Origin: Desulfovibrio sp. An276
GTDB taxonomy: Bacteria; Desulfobacterota; Desulfovibrionia; Desulfovibrionales; Desulfovibrionaceae
Direction: 5' to 3'
DNA: 47,968 nt
Assembly (NCBI RefSeq): GCF_002159665.1
Contig: NZ_NFJC01000024.1
Coordinates: 1 to 47,968, forward strand
The position numbers were made by a program, and so were the translations under genes. Under the pieces are notes generated by a model that ran no database searches, was not told the origin of the DNA, and worked only from the letters and a program-made list of their open reading frames with translations. Below, piece by piece: positions 7,674-15,779 of the stretch (positions are counted from its first letter, which is position 1; every line of letters begins with the position of its first letter).

Positions 7674-9371
7674 ATGGACGACCAACATAAGATTGACGCC
7701 CGCAGTTCGCTTATGAAGTGCGGCCTTGAAAAGGCCCCGCACAGATCGCTCCTCCACGCCCTGGGGCTCACAAAGGAAGAAATCGAGCGCCCGCTCGTGG
7801 GTGTGGTCAACGCTGCAAGCGAAGTCGTTCCCGGACACTTGCACCTTGATCGCATTGCAGAGGCCGTAAAGGCCGGTGTGCGCATGGCTGGCGGCACACC
7901 TCTGGAATTTCCCGCCATTGCCGTGTGCGACGGCATTGCCATGAACCACGAGGGCATGCGCTTCAGCCTGCCTTCGAGGGACTATATTGCCGACAGCTGC
8001 GAGCTCATGGCCCGCGCCCATGCCTTTGACGCCCTGGTCTTCATCCCCAACTGCGACAAGTGCGTGCCCGGCATGCTCATGGCCATGATGCGCCTGAACA
8101 TCCCCTCCATCCTCATCTCCGGCGGCCCCATGCTGCCAGGCAACGCAGGCCCGCACAAGAAGGCCGACCTTATCTCCGTCTTCGAGGCAGTAGGCGGTCT
8201 CAAGGCCAACAAGGTGACCCCCGAAGAACTGATGGCCATGGAAGAAAGCGCCTGTCCCGGCTGCGGTTCCTGTGCCGGCATGTTCACCGCCAACAGCATG
8301 AACTGCCTTGCAGAGACCATTGGCGTCGCCCTGCCCGGCAACGGCACCATTCCTGCCGTGCACGCAGCCCGCATACGCCTGGCCAAGAAGGCCGGCATGC
8401 AGGTCATGGAGCTTTTGCGCAGGAACATCCGCCCGCTCGACATCGTGACCCAGAAGAGCGTTGCCAACGCCATCACCGTGGACATGGCCCTTGGCTGCTC
8501 CACCAACACGGTCCTGCACCTTCCCGCCATTTTCGGCGAGGCGCATCTCGACATCAGCCTCGACCTTTTCGACACCATCAGCCGCAAGACACCCAACCTC
8601 TGCCACCTCTCGCCCGCAGGCAAGCACTACATGTGCGATCTCGAGCTTGCAGGCGGCATTCCCGCAGTCATGGGCGAGCTCGCAAAGGGCGGCCTTCTCA
8701 ACACGGACTGCCTCACAGTCACGGGCAAGACGGTTGCCGAAAACCTTGCAGAGCGCAACGCCCACATCCTCGACACAGACGTCATCCGCACCCTGGACAA
8801 TCCCTACACCAAGGACGGCGGCATAGCCATTTTGCGTGGCAACATTGCTCCCGAGGGTGCTGTGGTAAAGAAATCCGCAGTAGCCGAGGAAATGCTGTGC
8901 CGCGATGTGCGCGCACGCGTGTTCGAGGGCGAGGCCGATGCCATGAAGGCCATTCTCGACGGCGAGATCAAGCCCAACGATGCAGTGGTCATCCTCTACG
9001 AGGGCCCGCGCGGTGGCCCTGGCATGCGTGAAATGCTCTCCGCAACCGCAGCCATCACCGGCATGGGCCTTGGCAAGGACGTGGCCCTTCTGACAGACGG
9101 GCGCTTCTCCGGCGGCACCAACGGCGCAGCCATTGGTCACATCTCGCCCGAGGCCGCAGACGGTGGCCCCATCGGTCTTGTGCGCGACGGCGACATCATC
9201 CACATCGATATTCCCAACCGCAAGCTTGAGCTGAAGGTGAGCGATGAGGAGCTCGCAAAGCGCAAGGCAGAGTACACGCCTTCGCAAAAGAAGAGCCCCT
9301 ACGGCATCCTGCGCCGCTACGCGTCCCTTGTGACCTCCGCTTCCAACGGCGCCCGCTACCGCGACATCTAG
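7674..9371 (+). CDS. ilvD: dihydroxy-acid dehydratase
   Basis: Iron-sulfur dehydratase converting 2,3-dihydroxy-isovalerate and its methylvalerate homologue to the keto acids for valine/leucine and isoleucine synthesis. The 565-residue length is normal. Cluster ligands are visible as NCDKCVPG (about residues 126-133), [17 protein letters not shown] in the middle, and the catalytic region [14 protein letters not shown] near the C terminus. The ATG at 7674 follows GGAGAGG at 7-nt spacing and starts the conserved [12 protein letters not shown]; the frame stays open 64 codons upstream but without family similarity. It has its own promoter and terminator, so it is probably monocistronic here. The rest of the ilv pathway is not in the window. 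Confidence 0.96.
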   Translation: MDDQHKIDARSSLMKCGLEKAPHRSLLHALGLTKEEIERPLVGVVNAASEVVPGHLHLDRIAEAVKAGVRMAGGTPLEFPAIAVCDGIAMNHEGMRFSLPSRDYIADSCELMARAHAFDALVFIPNCDKCVPGMLMAMMRLNIPSILISGGPMLPGNAGPHKKADLISVFEAVGGLKANKVTPEELMAMEESACPGCGSCAGMFTANSMNCLAETIGVALPGNGTIPAVHAARIRLAKKAGMQVMELLRRNIRPLDIVTQKSVANAITVDMALGCSTNTVLHLPAIFGEAHLDISLDLFDTISRKTPNLCHLSPAGKHYMCDLELAGGIPAVMGELAKGGLLNTDCLTVTGKTVAENLAERNAHILDTDVIRTLDNPYTKDGGIAILRGNIAPEGAVVKKSAVAEEMLCRDVRARVFEGEADAMKAILDGEIKPNDAVVILYEGPRGGPGMREMLSATAAITGMGLGKDVALLTDGRFSGGTNGAAIGHISPEAADGGPIGLVRDGDIIHIDIPNRKLELKVSDEELAKRKAEYTPSQKKSPYGILRRYASLVTSASNGARYRDI

Positions 9372-9389
9372 GCTCTCCCCCCCTTTTCA

Positions 9390-9424
9390 GTCCGCCGCAA
9401 GGAAACTTGCGGCGGACATTCTTT
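9390..9424 (+). terminator. terminator after ilvD
   Basis: Perfect 12-bp stem (GTCCGCCGCAAG, GAAA loop) followed by ATTCTTTC, 18 bases after the ilvD stop and 20 before the next start codon. Confidence 0.8.
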
Positions 9425-9437
9425 CATCAAAGCACGT

Positions 9438-10370
9438 ATGGAATACCTGCACGCCCTGAGCGGCGTTTTCAGTCTGCTGCTTGTCTGCCTTGTGGGTGTT
9501 GTGCTCGACAGGGCTGGCTGGGTTGGCCCTGAAGTACGACGCCTTGTGCCCAAGTTTGTCACCTGCATCGCCCTGCCGCCCTACCTTTTCTGCGCCATTG
9601 TCACCACCTTTGGCCATGAGGACGTGCGCGACTTCCTTCTCGGCTCCCTTGTGCCCATAGCGTCCATATTGCTGACCTTTGCCACTGCCCTTGCTTTGGC
9701 TAAGGTGTTTCACGTGAAACAGCAGCGCTTTGGGCTCTTTTGCGCGTCCTTTTCCTGTTCGAGTGCTGTCTTTGTGGGCATTCCCATGTGCGGGGCGCTC
9801 TTGGGCCCCAAGTCCATCCCTTACGCGCTGCTCTACTACTTTGCCAACGCGGCCTTCTTCTGGACCATAGGAAGCTATCTCATTGCAGCGGACGCAAACA
9901 GGCAAAGCCCCTTTTCCGCAAGACGCGCCATCAGGGCCATACTGTCTCCCCCTTTCCTTGGCTTTACCGCAGGCCTTGGCGCTGCCCTTCTCAATGTGAA
10001 CATGCCCTCGTGGTTCATGAACGCTGCCTCAACCATTGGACAGCTCACCACACCGCTTGCCCTGCTCTACATAGGTTTCAGCCTCTCCATTGTTCCCAAG
10101 GGACGCGCACTTTTTTCCAAGGATCTCATGCTTGCCTGCGCGGGACGCCTTCTTGTCTGTCCCCTCGTGACTCTGCTTGTGGTCCTTGCCTTCGGCATTG
10201 ACGAATTCGTGGGCAAGGTCTTTGTCCTGCAGGCAGCACTGCCGGCAGTTATGCAAGCCTCCATTTTGAGCGCCCACTACAAGACCGACCCCGCCTTCGG
10301 CACACTTGTCATCACCACAACTACCATTGGCTGTGTCCTGACTCTCCCCCTGGTCATGGCACTTTTCTGA
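9438..10370 (+). CDS. AEC-family (auxin efflux carrier type) permease
   Basis: 310 residues with about ten hydrophobic helices in two five-helix halves joined by a short loop around residues 145-160, the normal size and pattern of bacterial AEC transporters, which export or exchange small organic acids such as malate or malonate. The motif GIPMCGALLG and the helix break near LPAVMQASILSAHY are typical of the two halves. The only upstream start is the ATG at 9438. It has no clear Shine-Dalgarno, and the ilvD terminator hairpin ends 20 bases before it. The next gene begins 23 bases downstream and probably shares the transcript. Substrate cannot be told from sequence. Confidence 0.85.
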   Translation: MEYLHALSGVFSLLLVCLVGVVLDRAGWVGPEVRRLVPKFVTCIALPPYLFCAIVTTFGHEDVRDFLLGSLVPIASILLTFATALALAKVFHVKQQRFGLFCASFSCSSAVFVGIPMCGALLGPKSIPYALLYYFANAAFFWTIGSYLIAADANRQSPFSARRAIRAILSPPFLGFTAGLGAALLNVNMPSWFMNAASTIGQLTTPLALLYIGFSLSIVPKGRALFSKDLMLACAGRLLVCPLVTLLVVLAFGIDEFVGKVFVLQAALPAVMQASILSAHYKTDPAFGTLVITTTTIGCVLTLPLVMALF

Positions 10371-10393
10371 ACCTTTGCCACAAGGACGTGTTC

Positions 10394-11485
10394 ATGACCT
10401 TTCGCGAATTTCTCGCCCGCAAGGACATCGAAATCTCCCTGCGCCGCTACGGCATTGACGCCATGGCGGCAATGGCCCAGGGGCTCTTCTGCTCCCTTCT
10501 CATCGGCACCATCATCGACACAATCGGCACGCAGCTGGAAATTGCCTTTCTGACCCAGCCTCTTGTCAGCATACGGGACAGCACCTACACGGTAGGCGGC
10601 CTTGCAGCTGCCATGAGCGGACCTGCCATGGCCTGCGCCATAGGCTACGCCCTGCGCTGCCCGCCCGCAGTGCTCTTTTCCCTGGTCACGGTAGGCTTTT
10701 CCTCCAATGCCCTCGGCGGAGCCGGAGGCCCGCTTGCCGTCTTCTTTGTGGCAATCGTCGCTGCCGAGGCAGGCAAGCTTGTGTCCAAGGAAACGAAGAT
10801 AGATCTTCTTGTGACGCCCCTTGTGACCATTGGCGTGGGCCTTGCTCTTTCCGCCTGGTGGGCACCTGCGCTGGGAGCCTGGGCCATGAAGTTCGGTGAG
10901 CTTGTCATGTGGGCCACCGAGCTGCGCCCCTTTGTCATGGGCATTGTGGTCTCTGTAGTCGTTGGCATGGTCCTGACACTACCCATCTCTTCTGCGGCCA
11001 TCTGCGCTGCCCTAGGCCTCACTGGCCTTGCGGGAGGCGCTGCAGTCGCAGGATGCTGCGCGCAGATGGTGGGCTTTGCGGTCATGTCCTTTCCGGAAAA
11101 CCGATGGTCCGGCCTCGTGTCCCAGGGCATAGGCACGTCCATGCTGCAGATGGGCAACATCGTGAAGAATCCCTGCATCTGGATTGCGCCAACCCTTGCC
11201 TCTGCCATTACAGGGCCCATTGCCACCTGCGTGTTCCAGCTGCAAATGAACGGCCCTGCCATTGCTTCCGGCATGGGAACATGCGGGTTTGTAGGGCAGA
11301 TTGGTGTCTACACAGGCTGGGTGAAGGAAATCGGCGAAGGGACACGGGCTGCCATCACGGCCTTCGACTGGGCAGGACTCCTTCTGGTCTGCTTCATCCT
11401 GCCTGCCATTCTGGCACCCCTTATCAACTGCGTGGTTCGCCGCATGGGACTTGTGCGCGATGGGGATATGACGCTGCAGGGGTGA
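10394..11485 (+). CDS. PTS EIIC-like membrane protein (PTS_EIIC_2 family)
   Basis: 363 residues, nearly all hydrophobic, with Gly/Ala-rich helices and the segments SSNALGGAGGPLAVF and NPCIWIAPTLASAITGP typical of the PTS_EIIC_2 proteins. These resemble phosphotransferase IIC permeases but usually lack neighbouring EIIA/EIIB domains, as here; their substrate is generally unknown. AAGGA lies seven bases before the ATG at 10394. The in-frame GTG at 10388 is too close to that site and was not chosen. It follows the AEC permease by 23 bases and ends before a strong terminator, so the two transporters likely form an operon. Confidence 0.78.
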   Translation: MTFREFLARKDIEISLRRYGIDAMAAMAQGLFCSLLIGTIIDTIGTQLEIAFLTQPLVSIRDSTYTVGGLAAAMSGPAMACAIGYALRCPPAVLFSLVTVGFSSNALGGAGGPLAVFFVAIVAAEAGKLVSKETKIDLLVTPLVTIGVGLALSAWWAPALGAWAMKFGELVMWATELRPFVMGIVVSVVVGMVLTLPISSAAICAALGLTGLAGGAAVAGCCAQMVGFAVMSFPENRWSGLVSQGIGTSMLQMGNIVKNPCIWIAPTLASAITGPIATCVFQLQMNGPAIASGMGTCGFVGQIGVYTGWVKEIGEGTRAAITAFDWAGLLLVCFILPAILAPLINCVVRRMGLVRDGDMTLQG

Positions 11486-11531
11486 CCCAAGGCAGCAAAC
11501 AGCTTGCCTCATTTGGGGGAGGCTCATATCA

Positions 11532-11576
11532 AGAGAAGCCCTTGGGAAAGGAAGTTCCCAAGGGCTTCTCTATTTC
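11532..11576 (+). terminator. terminator after the permease pair
   Basis: A 17-bp perfect stem starting AGAGAAGCCCTTGGGAA with a 6-nt loop, followed by ATTTCG; 46 bases after the stop codon. Confidence 0.8.
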
Positions 11577-11946
11577 GTCAACGCAGCAACGACCAGAGGG
11601 ACTGTATCCCTGCAGTCTCGTATTGTGCAAAACCCCATAGGCCTCAGCTTCTCGGCTGATCTGTGAGGTTTTCTCATATTGATCCAGCGATATCAGGGGT
11701 CACTTACAGCCACGTCGGATTTTGGATTGGAGAGCAGCAAAAACAGAAGTTCAGAGGCCACTCACTCATCCTGCGATACCTAGCTGAATGGCTGTGATTG
11801 GACTGCTGGTAAGACCATACTCCATGTGGGCATTGCCTTTTGCGAAAAATCGGCCAGAGTCGGCTTCGAGGAAGCTTGATCTGAGAGTGCCACGCAATGA
11901 AGAGCAATATGCTCTCAGGACAAATCTGCCAGGCCTTTCAGGCCCC
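11577..11946. other. gene-poor stretch of unclear origin
   Basis: About 370 bases between two terminators. It is visibly richer in A/T than its neighbours. Short open frames exist on both strands (for example minus 11766-11948, ending in a segment containing GNAHMEYGLTSSPITAIQLG), but none has a Shine-Dalgarno or a family I recognise. It may be the relic of an inserted element. No tRNA or clear hairpin array was seen. Confidence 0.4.
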
Positions 11947-11974
11947 AAAAAAGGGGACAGTCTCCTGTCCCCTT
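11947..11974 (-). terminator. terminator of the HdeA-like gene
   Basis: On the minus strand GGGGACAG, GAGA loop, CTGTCCCC and then six Ts, 30 bases after the stop codon of the gene at 12004. Textbook intrinsic terminator. Confidence 0.88.
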
Positions 11975-12003
11975 CGTGAAAAATTCTTGTGCTCCGGAAT
12001 CCG

Positions 12004-12561
12004 CTACTTTGCGGCAGGCGCGTCCTTGGCGTTTTCCTGCAAGACTTCGAGCATGGTCCTCTTGGGGCTCAGAAGGCATGCGTCGATAAAGGCGCGCACG
12101 TCAGCGTCGCTGTTCAGGATGCTCTTTGTGGTATTGTTGGCCTTCCTGTTGTAGCCGTCGAGCCAGATGATGAAACCGCTGGCATCGTCCTGGTTCAGGG
12201 CAAAGTCCGCGCAGGTAGACGTCTTTGCGTTCCAGTCCCCCTCGGGCACAGGGCCTGTGGCACGCATCTGCTGCCAGATGGAGTACACCTTGTCCGTGGG
12301 GCGCTCCTGGCACCAGTTGACCGCCTCATTGAGGATGATGTGGACCGCGTCCGGGGAAGCCACATCCATGTTCACGGCAGCGGAGGCGTAGCCGTCGAGC
12401 TGCAGCCCCTCGAAAAGGGGTGCCTCGCCCTGAAGCAGGGTCTCGTTGGAGACAAGCTCTGCGCACAGATAGGTCTCGGGATCTATTTTTTCGTTGGCCG
12501 CCAAGACGAGGTTTGGCACGCACACAAGGGCAAGGGCGGCAAGCAGTACCTTTTTCAGCAT
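12004..12561 (-). CDS. secreted protein with two HdeA/HdeB-like repeats
   Basis: 185 residues with a clear Sec signal peptide (MLKKVLLAALALVC, cleavage probably after LAA near residue 22). The mature part looks like two repeats of an HdeA/HdeB-like unit. Each has a cysteine near its start (YLCAEL, Cys33; STCADF, Cys117), a DGY in the middle (56-58; 135-137) and a second cysteine in the last helix (Cys84; Cys162), the second followed by the family-like SPKRTMLEVL. HdeA/HdeB are small periplasmic acid-stress chaperones with one disulfide and one domain of about 90 residues; a tandem form is unusual. The start is set by the signal peptide and AAGGA just upstream. It is monocistronic, with its own terminator. 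The fold assignment is inference from the Cys and DGY pattern. Confidence 0.65.
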   Translation of the reverse strand: MLKKVLLAALALVCVPNLVLAANEKIDPETYLCAELVSNETLLQGEAPLFEGLQLDGYASAAVNMDVASPDAVHIILNEAVNWCQERPTDKVYSIWQQMRATGPVPEGDWNAKTSTCADFALNQDDASGFIIWLDGYNRKANNTTKSILNSDADVRAFIDACLLSPKRTMLEVLQENAKDAPAAK

Positions 12562-12611
12562 TTCCTTCTTCTCCCGGGCCCGAGCCTTTGCCGGCTCACA
12601 TGGACCTTGAA

Positions 12612-12661
12612 ACAAAAACAATACTGCCCCTGGCCCGCCGGGTGTTCCAGACCAGGGGCAG
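12612..12661 (-). terminator. terminator of the cyclophilin gene
   Basis: On the minus strand CTGCCCCTGG and CCAGGGGCAG bracket an 18-nt loop and are followed by TATTGTTTTTG, ten bases after the stop codon. Confidence 0.75.
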
Positions 12662-12670
12662 CAAGAAAGA

Positions 12671-13180
12671 CTATTCGAAACGGCTGGCGTTGGTGATGAT
12701 GACAAGGTCAACGGGCACATCGTCGTGCGGGCCCTGGGACTTGGTCTTGACCTTGGCGATCTTGTCCACAACGTCCATGCCTTCGGTCACCTTGCCGAAG
12801 GCGCAGTAGCCCCAACCCTGGAGAGACTCGCTCTTGAAATCGAGAAATTCGTTGTCCACGAGGTTGATGAAGAACTGGGCAGTGGCGCTGTGGGGATCCA
12901 TGGTGCGGGCCATGGCAATGGTGCCGCGCTCGTTGCTCACGCCGTTGTTGGCCTCGTTTTCGATGGGAGCCTGGGTTTCCTTCTCGTCCATCCTGATGGT
13001 GTAGCCGCCGCCCTGGATCATGAAGCCGGGGATAACCCTGTGGAAAATCGTGTTCTTGTAAAAGCCGGAATCCACATACTGCAGAAAGTTCTCAACTGTC
13101 TTGGGAGCCTTGTCAGGATAGAGCTCGATCAGAATGTCTCCGGACGTTGTTTCGAGCAGTACCACGGGATTTGTAGCCAT
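12671..13180 (-). CDS. cyclophilin-type peptidyl-prolyl cis-trans isomerase
   Basis: 169-residue single-domain cyclophilin that catalyses proline isomerisation during folding. The catalytic segment [14 protein letters not shown] (Arg in FHR, then the QGG) and the [21 protein letters not shown] stretch are all present. There is no signal peptide, so it is cytoplasmic (PpiB-like). GAAGGAGACATT precedes the ATG. It is followed by its own terminator and is divergent from mutY, from which it is separated by about 235 bases holding no further gene. Confidence 0.94.
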   Translation of the reverse strand: MATNPVVLLETTSGDILIELYPDKAPKTVENFLQYVDSGFYKNTIFHRVIPGFMIQGGGYTIRMDEKETQAPIENEANNGVSNERGTIAMARTMDPHSATAQFFINLVDNEFLDFKSESLQGWGYCAFGKVTEGMDVVDKIAKVKTKSQGPHDDVPVDLVIITNASRFE

Positions 13181-13414
13181 AATGTCTCCTTCGAAAGGAC
13201 CGCTGCCTGCCCCAACCCTTGGTCAGGCATAAAATGAATAGCACTTTCGTGCCTTTGCCAGTCCCCTGATTGAAAAAATTGCCCCGCAACTGTACGCAAA
13301 GGAGCGATGCTTGACAATATGGAGCCGAAGGGCTTTTTTGGGAAGCCAAATGGCCCCTGCTTCCATACTCACTTCCTGTCCACCCTATCTTTTCTCCCCT
13401 CTTTCAGAGATTGC

Positions 13415-14596
13415 ATGCCACAGAAAAAACAGACCGACAGTGCGCTGAACTTTGGCGCCATGGAAAAGGATCTTCTTGCCTGGTTTGAGCGCAACATGCG
13501 CCCGCTTCCCTGGCGCAGGCACTACTCTCCCTACGGAGTATGGATTTCGGAAATCATGCTGCAGCAGACCCAGATGGAGCGCGGCGTTTCCTACTACCTT
13601 GCCTGGATGGAACGCTTTCCCGACCTTGCAAGCCTGGCACGCGCCCCCGAAGAAGAGGTGCTCAAGGCCTGGGAGGGCCTTGGCTACTACTCAAGGGCCC
13701 GCAATATCCTGAAAGCCGCGCGCACCATCATGGAGCGTCACAACGGTGTCTTTCCCTCGAAGCTGGAAGACATCCGGGCCCTGCCCGGCATAGGCCCCTA
13801 CACGGCTGCTGCCATAGCAAGCATTGCCTTCTGCGAGGATGTGGCCTGCATCGACGCCAACGTGGAGCGCGTTGTGGCAAGGCTTGCGGATCTGGACCTT
13901 TGCGTGCGCGAAAAGGACGGAAAGGAAGCCCTTGCAAGGCTTGCCAATGCCTTTTTGCAAAAGGGGTGCGGTCGTCTGCACAATCAGGCCATGATGGAGC
14001 TGGGCGCCCTTGTGTGCGGCAAAAATCCCGACTGCAGGGTCTGCCCCCTGCAAAAGTACTGTCTTTCCTTGCAGCGCAACACTGTAACCCTGCGCCCCGT
14101 TCTGCCCGCAAGGCAGGAGCGCATTCCCATCACCGTGGCCTCTGGCGTTCTTCTCCACAATTCCCGTATCTACGTGCAAAAGCGTCTTCCAAAGGACGTC
14201 TGGGGAGGTCTTTGGGAATTTCCCGGAGGCGGCATAGAGGAGGGTGAGCGCCCCGCAGAGACTGTTGTGCGAGAATTTTTCGAGGAAACGGGCTTTCGCG
14301 TGCGCATTCTTGCAAAACTTGCCACAATCAAACACGCCTACACAAAATACCACGTGACCCTGCACTGCTTTGCCCTGGAACTCGCCTCAAAGCCCGAAAG
14401 CTCGCCTTGCGACTGCGACTTTCCCGCGCCTCCGCGCTTGAGCGAGGCAAGCGACTATCGCTGGCTCACCCTGAAGGAGCTCGAAGGCTACGCCATGCCC
14501 TCCGCACACCGCAAGCTGGCAAATTCCCTCCACATTGTTGACGGAACCCTGCAAACGCGTCCCAAGGCAAACCTTCCCCAACTCCCCCTGGATTAG
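13415..14596 (+). CDS. mutY: A/G-specific adenine glycosylase
   Basis: Removes adenine mispaired with 8-oxoguanine or guanine. Domains in order: HhH-GPD glycosylase with catalytic Glu in SEIMLQQTQ, helix-hairpin-helix LPGIGPYTAAAI, catalytic Asp in CIDANVERV, a 4Fe-4S cysteine loop, then a C-terminal NUDIX-like domain with an intact-looking Nudix box (GGGIEEGERPAETVVREFFEETGF is split here as GGGIEEGE and REFFEETGF). The cysteine loop reads C-x5-C-x2-C-x5-C, one residue shorter in the first gap than the C-x6 of E. coli MutY. 393 residues from 13415; the frame is open to 13307 and the Shine-Dalgarno is weak, so the exact start is unsure (an ATG at 13460 is also possible). Confidence 0.93.
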   Translation: MPQKKQTDSALNFGAMEKDLLAWFERNMRPLPWRRHYSPYGVWISEIMLQQTQMERGVSYYLAWMERFPDLASLARAPEEEVLKAWEGLGYYSRARNILKAARTIMERHNGVFPSKLEDIRALPGIGPYTAAAIASIAFCEDVACIDANVERVVARLADLDLCVREKDGKEALARLANAFLQKGCGRLHNQAMMELGALVCGKNPDCRVCPLQKYCLSLQRNTVTLRPVLPARQERIPITVASGVLLHNSRIYVQKRLPKDVWGGLWEFPGGGIEEGERPAETVVREFFEETGFRVRILAKLATIKHAYTKYHVTLHCFALELASKPESSPCDCDFPAPPRLSEASDYRWLTLKELEGYAMPSAHRKLANSLHIVDGTLQTRPKANLPQLPLD

Positions 14597-14653
14597 CCCT
14601 GTCCAAAGACGCTCCCAAGGGAACACATATTTTTTCCACATTGTGCATTTTTC

Positions 14654-14682
14654 TTGACTTTTGCGCTCGTTGCAAGTATTGG
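14654..14682 (+). promoter_or_regulatory. sigma70-type promoter before the structured RNA and rimP
   Basis: TTGACT (14654-14659), a 17-bp spacer and TATTGG (14677-14682), predicting a start near 14689, exactly where the first hairpin of the following RNA begins. Confidence 0.55.
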
Positions 14683-14688
14683 GACAGC

Positions 14689-14940
14689 GCATTTCATCAT
14701 GGTCTGCCCTATCCATGCCAAGGCATGAAGGGCCGAAATGCGGACAGTATTCCTGCCCCGCCCACGATGAAGGCTGACGTGAACATTCTTGGTCTTTCGA
14801 AATTCCCTTTTGAAAGACTGTTCGCGGCAAGAGTCTGCCCCCGGCAGCCTCTTGCATGTCGCAGCTGTTCACGCCAATCATCCATTTGAGAACCGTTGGT
14901 GTTCACAGAAGGGTGCCTATAGCAGGGACCCTTTTTTTTG
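14689..14940 (+). ncRNA. candidate structured, terminated RNA upstream of rimP (sRNA or leader)
   Basis: Roughly 250 nt without a supported ORF but full of stable inverted repeats. (1) CGCATTTC (14688) with GAAATGCG (14735), enclosing GCCCT/AGGGC and ATGCC/GGCAT. (2) GTCTTTC/GAAAGAC around 14792-14818. (3) GCAAGAG-CTGCC / GGCAG-CTCTTGC at 14827-14855. (4) GTGAACA (14779) that can pair with TGTTCAC (near 14900), closing a multibranch. (5) AGGGT-CCT / AGG-ACCCT followed by eight Ts ending at about 14939, a textbook terminator. It starts at a plausible promoter and stops 31 bases before rimP. It is either an independent small RNA or an attenuating leader of the rimP-nusA-infB operon. It does not match the 6S, SRP, tmRNA or RNase P patterns I know. 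Confidence 0.45.
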
Positions 14941-14970
14941 GCCCAAATACCGTCGAAAGCAAGGACCATC

Positions 14971-15621
14971 ATGAGCCGAAACCAGCTTGAAAACACACTT
15001 TTGCGTCTCGCCCAGCCTGCAGTGAAGGCACAGGGACTGGAAATCTGGGGACTGGAAATCCTGGACGGTCAGCACATGACAGTGCGCCTGTTCGTGGAGG
15101 TTCCGGCCATGGAGGAAGAGCCTCTCGAAGACATGCAGGATACGGACGAGCCCGCAGAGGAAATCGCCCTGCTCTCGGCCTCGGTAGATCAGTGCGAGGC
15201 CATTTCGCGCCAGTTCTCCCTGGCCCTTGACGCCGAGGATGTCATTGACCGCGCCTACACGCTGGAAGTGTCCACCCCGGGCTTCAACCGTATCTTCTTC
15301 CGTATCGAGCAGATGAAGCCCTATGTGGGTGAAATGGTCGAGGCGCGCATGGGCGAACTCTTTGCCCCTACTCCGGACGGCCAAAAAAGGCGCGTCTGGA
15401 AGGGTGTTCTTGAGGAAGTGGGCGAAGAGAGCTTTATCCTTGCCCCCGCAAGCGTGGACGGCGAGGGTGAAATCACGAGGGAGAACAGCGATCCTGTGAC
15501 CATTCCCTTTGCAAGGGCGCGCAGGGTCAGCCGCATCCATGTCTTCCGCAAGCCTGCAAAGCCAGGCAAGGGACCAGGCAAGAGTCAGGGCAAATCCCAG
15601 AAAAAATCCAAAAAATCATAA
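14971..15621 (+). CDS. rimP: ribosome maturation factor RimP
   Basis: Assists 30S assembly. 216 residues, longer than the usual 150-165. The N-terminal domain is recognisable (LEIWGLEILDGQHMTVRLFVE) but is interrupted by an acidic insertion (MEEEPLEDMQDTDEPAEEI, about residues 47-65). The core CEAISRQFSLALDAED...YTLEVSTPGFNR is clear, and a Lys/Ser/Gly-rich tail (KPGKGPGKSQGKSQKKSKKS) ends the protein. The start at 14971 has AAGGA six bases upstream. It heads the operon that continues with nusA 158 bases later. Confidence 0.93.
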   Translation: MSRNQLENTLLRLAQPAVKAQGLEIWGLEILDGQHMTVRLFVEVPAMEEEPLEDMQDTDEPAEEIALLSASVDQCEAISRQFSLALDAEDVIDRAYTLEVSTPGFNRIFFRIEQMKPYVGEMVEARMGELFAPTPDGQKRRVWKGVLEEVGEESFILAPASVDGEGEITRENSDPVTIPFARARRVSRIHVFRKPAKPGKGPGKSQGKSQKKSKKS

Positions 15622-15641
15622 AAAATCGCAAACAGGCAGGC

Positions 15642-15701
15642 TATTCCGCAAGGGTCTTTTTGCCAAGGACCAATGCATTGCCCTTGTCCAAAAGCGGAAT
15701 A
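15642..15701 (+). promoter_or_regulatory. inverted repeat in the rimP-nusA gap
   Basis: TATTCCGC (15642-15649) pairs with GCGGAATA (15694-15701), and GGAC/GTCC nests inside around the small palindrome CAATGCATTG. A folded intercistronic RNA is likely; there is no T-tract, so it is not an ordinary terminator. Confidence 0.5.
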
Positions 15702-15728
15702 CTGCAAACCTTTATACACGCTCTACGC

Positions 15729-15779
15729 GAGGAGGCGGCGCTTTCTTTTCTGCATGCAGAAACCGCGCGCCGATAGTGA
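15729..15779 (+). promoter_or_regulatory. nusA ribosome binding site separated from ATG by a hairpin
   Basis: A strong Shine-Dalgarno, GAGGAGG (15729-15735), lies 44 bases before the nusA ATG, too far for normal use. The gap folds: GGCGC (15737-15741) pairs with GCGCC (15767-15771), and TTTCTG/CAGAAA nests inside. Folded, the Shine-Dalgarno would sit about nine unpaired bases from the ATG. No other Shine-Dalgarno is nearer, and an in-frame TGA directly before the ATG excludes an earlier start. Confidence 0.6.

Noticed and set aside
9438..11485. ilvD plus the two transporters as a branched-chain amino acid transport operon
   Set aside because: A perfect terminator lies between ilvD and the permeases, and neither permease family is a branched-chain transporter.
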